A DNA stretch of 64,000 nucleotides from Aspergillus flavus (Eukaryota > Ascomycota > Eurotiomycetes > Eurotiales > Aspergillaceae): positions 1,240,001-1,304,000 of the forward strand of contig NC_092410.1 in assembly GCF_009017415.1 (NCBI RefSeq). Direction: 5' to 3'. Made by a program: the position numbers and the translations under genes. Shown piece by piece: positions 58,893 through 64,000 of this stretch. The number at the start of each line of letters is the position of its first letter. Position 1 is the stretch's first letter. The notes under the pieces are model-generated. The model saw nothing but the letters and a program-made list of their open reading frames with translations, ran no database searches and was not told the origin of the DNA.

Positions 58893-60366
58893 ATGGGCTC
58901 CGTCGCAAACCTCCCCAAGTCCGGCACTTTTCTTTTCACCTCCGAGTCCGTCGGAGAGGGTCACCCCGATAAGATTGCGTTCGTACCCCTTACACCCTCA
59001 ATACGACCCTGCTCCTGAAGGTCGCACCCACTGATACAATTCGAATAAAATCCTGACTGTTCAATTAGTGACCAGGTCTCTGATGCCATCCTCGATGCCT
59101 GCCTTGCTGAGGATCCTCTCTCTAAGGTACGGAGCGGAAATTGTTTTACTTTTCTGCGGAACCCCTCCCTTTTTTTTTTTTTTTTTCCTCTCCCCACCCG
59201 ATTGGACCGGCTTTATCTCCGCACCAAAATTTAGCACGCACTAATTTGGTTATCATGATAGGTCGCTTGTGAGACCGCCACCAAGACTGGTATGTGCCAA
59301 ATACCCTTACATAAACAATAGTATTGTTTATGTTAGATAATGCGCAAATGCTAACAATGTTCCAGGTATGGTCATGGTCTTTGGTGAAATCACTACCAAG
59401 GCCCAGCTTGACTACCAGAAGGTCATCCGTGGTGCCATCCAGGATATCGGCTATGATTCTTCCGAGAAGGGTTTCGACTACAAGACCTGCAACGTCTTGG
59501 TCGCCATTGAGCAGCAGTCCCCTGATATCGCCCAGGGTCTTCACTATGATGAGGCCCTCGAGAAGCTCGGTGCTGGTGACCAGGGTATCATGTTCGGTTA
59601 TGCTACCGACGAGACCCCTGAGCTCCTCCCTTTGACTGTCATCCTTTCCCACAAGCTCAACAAGGCCATGACTGATGCTCGTAAAAATGGCACCATCCCC
59701 TGGCTCCGCCCTGACACCAAGACCCAGGTCACCATTGAGTACGCCCACGACAACGGTGCTGTCAAGCCCCTGCGTGTCGACACCGTTGTCATCTCTGCCC
59801 AGCACAGCGATGATCTCTCCACTGAGGAGATCCGTGTCGCTCTCAAGGAGAAGATCATCAAGCAGGTCATTCCTGCTGAGCTCCTCGACGACCGTACTGT
59901 TTACCACCTCCAGCCCTCCGGCCGCTTCGTCATCGGTGGTCCCCAGGGTGACGCCGGTCTGACCGGCCGTAAGATCATTGTCGACACCTACGGTGGCTGG
60001 GGTGCTCACGGTGGTGGTGCTTTTTCCGGCAAGGATTACTCCAAGGTCGATCGTTCCGCCGCCTACGTTGCCCGCTGGGTCGCTAAGTCCCTGGTCAACG
60101 CTGGTCTTGCTCGTCGTGCCCTTGTCCAGCTCTCCTACGCCATTGGTGTCGCTGAGCCCCTCTCCGTCTTCGTTGAGACCTACGGTACTTCCCAGAAGTC
60201 CTCCGAGGAGCTCGTCCAGATCGTCCGCAACAACTTTGACCTCCGTCCCGGTGTCATTGTCAAGGAGCTCGATCTGGCCAAGCCCATCTACTTCCAGACC
60301 GCCAAGAACGGTCACTTCACCAACCAGGAGTTCTCCTGGGAGAAGCCTAAGACCCTCAAGTTCTAA
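58893..60366 (+). CDS. sasA: S-adenosylmethionine synthetase
   Basis: Methionine adenosyltransferase makes S-adenosylmethionine from methionine and ATP in the cytosol. Exons: 58893-58978, 59069-59126, 59262-59289 and 59366-60366, giving 390 residues. ATP-binding [20 protein letters not shown] spans the first junction. Signature 1 [11 protein letters not shown] and signature 2 [19 protein letters not shown] are intact, as is [21 protein letters not shown]. Codon use is extremely biased toward C-ending codons, a sign of very high expression; the same bias leaves long stop-free frames on other strands here. The second intron contains a poly-T tract of about twenty. The symbol follows the Aspergillus name for this gene. 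Confidence 0.97.
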
Positions 60367-60684
60367 GCGCGTCGCTGTGACTACATAATCTTCCTTCTCC
60401 TGTTTCGTTACGAATGTGATGATTTTGCTTTGTTTCAACAACTCAAAGCATGAGCATAGACACGTCAGAAAAGCTTTGTTCCATATTTCTTTTATAATTT
60501 TTGCATGATCGTCTATAAAAAGGCGGGTTCGGCGGGATAAATTCAACATGATACCACTTTTCATCTGTTGGGAGGGATGTTACGGCGTTATCCGGGAGCG
60601 AAAGTCTTCAACACACTGCCTCCTCAGGCTTGACATCTGCGGACCATCAGCGTCATTCAGGACCAGGTCCGCACAGAAGTTTGT

Positions 60685-60721
60685 GGACGCTTGTCGTAAG
60701 CTGTGCTTCGGACAAGCGTCC
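60685..60721. repeat. Perfect 11-bp inverted repeat, 15-nt loop
   Basis: GGACGCTTGTC at 60685-60695 is exactly complementary in reverse to GACAAGCGTCC at 60711-60721. The loop contains AAG and CTT that can extend pairing. Function unknown. Confidence 0.8.
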
Positions 60722-61067
60722 GAGAGGAGATGATCTATCTATGGCCGGCGGCATTTGCCCAGTCATAGTTGTGCTAATCTAAACATTAGCATTATAGAGT
60801 AATGAACAATGAACCATTTATATGGCCTCTATGTTTCCGTGTAGATGTTAAAAGTAAAGTCGCTATGGTATATCGTCCTTGTAATTTCTAGAGATGTGGA
60901 TAGGTGTCTCTTCCCTCGATCTACTTTGTAGCCCTCAAATACCTAGCGGCAGCTATGTGATCCTCAACAGTGTGTGGATCATTGCTCAGGCACAATCTGG
61001 AACTGCAACGATTAGTTTGCTGTAAGTCATTTTCCATGTGCGTCAGTCGAAGGTTGTTCGAACCGTG

Positions 61068-61073
61068 ACGCGT
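61068..61073. promoter_or_regulatory. MCB-like ACGCGT element upstream of SLD3
   Basis: ACGCGT 220 bases before the SLD3 start; a second copy lies directly before the ATG. It fits the MBF consensus for G1/S genes. Function inferred. Confidence 0.45.
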
Positions 61074-61279
61074 GATGCCAAGAGGGCCCCAATTTAATCG
61101 CGTCGTCGCGGGCCAGCATTTTCGGGACATAGATTTAGTGACCCTATCAATCCATATCATATCATTATCTCTCGATTACTCAATTATACCGAGTCCCTCT
61201 TGGCATTACGCTTTGTCAAGTCGAGCCTTGATTATCCTTCTTCTTCCTTTGTGAAAGCACACAATGCTTGCTTAACTAG

Positions 61280-61285
61280 ACGCGT
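61280..61285. promoter_or_regulatory. MCB-like ACGCGT element adjacent to SLD3 start
   Basis: ACGCGT ends two bases before the SLD3 ATG. Its position suggests it could lie in the leader rather than the promoter, so it is weaker than the copy at 61068. Confidence 0.3.
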
Positions 61286-61287
61286 TC

Positions 61288-64000
61288 ATGGCCTCGCATG
61301 TTTCCTCCAGCGCCCTTGACCCTTTCTCAGTGAAACCCCTCCAAGAGGACGTCACTAACCCGCGCTCCAAAAAGCGGAAAACATGTCACCTCGAGAATGA
61401 CTGGACCAAACAGACTATCAGCATTCGGGTGAGTGACGGCAACTCATCCCACACCGTGTAGTCGGATACTGACCGACCCGCAATACACAGGCTCATGCCG
61501 CATCCTTATCCGATGAACCATACGTCTTAGAACCGATTGCCATTATTCCGCGCTGCCGATTGCCGTTGTCATGGCTGGATTTCTCCCCCGCCGTGTTGTC
61601 CGATATACAGCCCGGCAGCTTATTCGTCGCTAATATCCCTGTATTAGAGAATGATTTACGATTAGAGCCCGTCGTTCTGGCTGTACGACTGGCGTCTGAT
61701 GGTGGGCTTTACGTCATCGAGCGAGTGAAGAAGGGGATCTATGCGCTCTCAAAACTAGCTCGCGGTGTGGAAGAAGGGGATATCATTGTTGCTGTGAAAG
61801 GGTGGAGTCCATCGGAGGTGAAACAGGCTCCTCGATGCATGTCTCCTATTCAGGAGGGTGGTGACTGGTGGTTGATGGCGCAGATCGATGACCCCGTCAC
61901 GGATCCTCATTTTCCTACTAAGCGATCTAAGTTTGACGTTTCTGTCGTTTTCGGCGCTGTGGATCACGATGTGCGCATGCAGGATGTGTCGCCACCGGTG
62001 GATTCCGGTGAGAGTCGGAGTCAATCTGTGGCACCTCAGGTATGTTTGGAGAGGGGCGTGAGTTCTGATGTTTTCATGCCTATTGCGGCGGATTCTCAAG
62101 AGCATGGGGGTGGTGATGGCGTCGGGACGGAGTCTATGAAGATTGAGTCTCTTCAGTCGCCGCAGGAAATATTGGATAATCTCAGGGAGCAGTATCTGCA
62201 AGCCCTCTATATTTCCAAGGTATGTGTTGGGCCTAGTTGTGTTTCTGTGCTAATTGTGAAAGACTTCCGTGGCATACTTTGCTAAAGGTCCGCTGGCACG
62301 TTGTCGTACGGCTTTCCAATCGTCTGAGTCTGGGTCTGCTCAACCCTCGGAGCTCATTGAGTTTTATCGAGAGGCTGTTCTTACGGCTAAGAAGATGGAT
62401 CTCAAATACCGGGAGACATTGCCTTCGACTCTGAAAGATGTTGTACTCACTATTTCGGACGATGAATCGACACTTAAAAGGAAGAGAAAAACTAAGAAGA
62501 AGAAGCTCGGAAAGAATGGGCTTTACCCTACAGAGGAACAGTTTATTCGGACATGGTGGAAAGGTCGAGCGCTTGCAGATCAAGGTGTATCAACCGAGAC
62601 GTCGCGCGACGCGGAACTCAAGAAGCACGTTGCTGATCTACGACTACGAGAGACACAGCTTCAGATCCTTCTCATTCTCGAAACGATGGCTCTAGAAGCC
62701 GTCATGGCGGATGAAGCAAAGTCTACTGGTGACGGGTCCGACAAGACGGAAGTATCAAAGCCTAAGAAAATACAAGATTTGAAAGTTATGCTTGAACTGC
62801 ACCTCGATCGGCTGTGCATTTGGCATGCCGTTAGCTTCGACGGTGTTGCCGTCTCTGATCAAAACAAAGGCTATGGCGATAATGAGTCGGGGGGCAAGAA
62901 GGTTGAAAGTGATGCCGTTCGGGACTTTTGCACTGAGGTCATCATACCCTTTTATGCTTCCCGCCTACCGGATAAATGCAAATCGATCACCAAGAAACTC
63001 GGGGTCCCTAGCGTGCTATCGCCTTTCCCCAAGAAGGCCCAGCCGAAGAATATGCCCCGAGCAGAGCCTGGGGCAGCTGTAGAACGGCAACCATCGCAAA
63101 AGCATCCTCGTCGTACATTGCAACGCGTATTAACGGATGAACAGACAGCTTCTAAAGGACGTCGACAATCGCTGAGTCGCTTCAATACCATGCCATCACA
63201 GCCCGAGCGGGAATCGATGGAACCTTTGTTGCCTTCCTTGAGCGCTAATGTACGAGGTGGTATTCAGAAGGCCAAACGAGTAGACAATCGTGAAGTCGAC
63301 CTGAACGCTGTGGCCCGGCAACACGAGACCAAGCTGAGGAAGATGCAAATGCTCATGGATCAGAAGAAGGAGCTCGACGCCGCGATTAATGCCCTTCGAA
63401 AGCCGAACAGGGAGCTTGTCGCCAAGGACATTGCCGAAGATGCTGAGAAGAGACGCACAGGCAGTGCAAGGAAACCGAAAAATCCTGTCCGCAACCCGTT
63501 TGGAGAAGGAGTCCAGGTCGCGGCTACGCCAAAGGGCAGTCGAAAGAGGGACGTAATCGTTGGCATGCCCCCTCTTCCCCGAGGCATGTCGATGCATTCA
63601 TCTACCCAACCAAAGGCGTCCTCATTCTTTGGAGGCGACGGATCACCTGTGGTCCCCGCTTCTACCGCGCGACCCAAATCATTCTCTATCGCTTCCAGCT
63701 CCAGAGACACGAACGCGATCCAGGAAACACCAACGCGACGGCCAACTCAGCTGTTAGGGTCATTTGATGGACCAGCAACCAGCGTGGCTGATTCACCTCT
63801 TTCTTCCGGAAACCTCTTCCGCGTACCTCGGCGCCCGATACCCCGGTCGACCGATGTGGCACCGACAACGCCCGTCGCATCGCGGCGCACCAAGTCTCGT
63901 CCAGACATAGTCACGGAACCGACCAGTTCACTCGTGATGGAAACTCCACCGAGACAAAACCTCACAGTGCCACTTATCCAGGCCGACGGGCCAACAGAAG
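61288..64000 (+). CDS. SLD3: DNA replication regulator Sld3, 3'-truncated by window edge
   Basis: Sld3 (treslin-like) recruits Cdc45 to loaded MCM and is activated by CDK phosphorylation to fire origins. Exons: 61288-61428, 61491-62219 and 62263 to the window end; the stop is not in view. Residues about 1-290 precede the Sld3 core. The core reads YISKTSVAYFAKGPLARCRTAF, LIEFYREAVLTAKKMDLKYRE, LPSTLKDVVLTISDDES, EEQFIRTWWKGRALAD and LRLRETQLQILLILE, followed by LDRLCIWHAVSFDG and IPFYASRLPDKC. The C-terminal part is basic and disordered with many SP/TP sites, as expected for a CDK target. Intron 2 is only 43 nt; its acceptor at 62262 is needed for the YFAKGPLAR block. Confidence 0.9.

Larger units (their letters stand above)
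60367..61287. other. Intergenic between SAM synthetase and SLD3
   Basis: About 0.9 kb. It holds a strong stem-loop (60685-60721) about 320 bases past the SAM synthetase stop, and two ACGCGT boxes (61068, 61280) toward SLD3. No gene seen. Confidence 0.55.

Noticed and set aside
8840..60366. APS kinase, GCV1 and SAM synthetase as a sulfur/one-carbon gene cluster
   Set aside because: They are spread over 50 kb among unrelated genes on both strands; co-location is most simply chance.
59146..60564. 472-codon minus-strand frame across SAM synthetase
   Set aside because: It is antisense to an unambiguous gene; the C-ending codon bias of that gene removes stops on the other strand. The product has no family features.
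60921..61080. GTTCGAACC-like string resembling a tRNA T-loop
   Set aside because: No acceptor, D or anticodon stem could be built around it on either strand.

Overview
The window is nuclear DNA of a filamentous ascomycete, most likely of the Eurotiales (Aspergillus/Penicillium type). The evidence is short GT-AG introns (about 43-90 nt, often with a CTAAC/CTAAT-like branch sequence before the acceptor), monocistronic genes on both strands with 0.2-2.7 kb spacers, and gene families typical of that order (NACHT-WD40 NLR, GH92 mannosidase, Zn2Cys6 regulator, fungal-only coiled-coil and KH-like proteins). Exon models were built by hand from splice signals and reading-frame continuity. For every complete gene the exon lengths sum to a multiple of three.

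Layout, left to right: the 3' end of a succinyl-CoA ligase beta gene (cut by the window edge); a 1667-codon NACHT-WD40 NLR on the minus strand; a 2.2 kb gene-free stretch; APS kinase; V-ATPase subunit C; a hotdog thioesterase; a secreted GH92 alpha-mannosidase; the mitochondrial glycine-cleavage T protein; an AAAP-type amino-acid transporter; a 2.4 kb gene-free stretch; ribosome-biogenesis factor Mak21 divergent from a mitochondrial-type prolyl-tRNA synthetase; a Nudix hydrolase; prefoldin subunit 5; a fungal protein with KH-like segments; ORC1; splicing factor PRP46 divergent from the proteasome chaperone NAS6/gankyrin; a TMF/Sgm1-type golgin divergent from V-ATPase subunit H; a Zn2Cys6 regulator; a 2.7 kb gene-free stretch; a large fungal coiled-coil protein; APQ12; GPN3 divergent from S-adenosylmethionine synthetase; and SLD3, cut by the right edge.

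Most of this is housekeeping. Loose functional themes are sulfur and one-carbon metabolism (APS kinase, GCV1, SAM synthetase), vacuolar acidification (subunits C and H) and replication initiation (ORC1, SLD3). No biosynthetic cluster, rRNA gene, CRISPR array or intact transposon was seen, and I found no convincing tRNA gene by eye.

The points most worth a second look are the NLR, a perfect CYS3/MetR-type palindrome upstream of SAM synthetase, ACGCGT (MBF-type) boxes upstream of both ORC1 and SLD3, a Nudix box with one extra residue, a prolyl-tRNA synthetase with a divergent insert between two CxxC pairs, the KH-like protein of unknown function, and an 11-bp perfect stem-loop downstream of SAM synthetase. 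I saw no clear sign of a wholly new multi-gene system.
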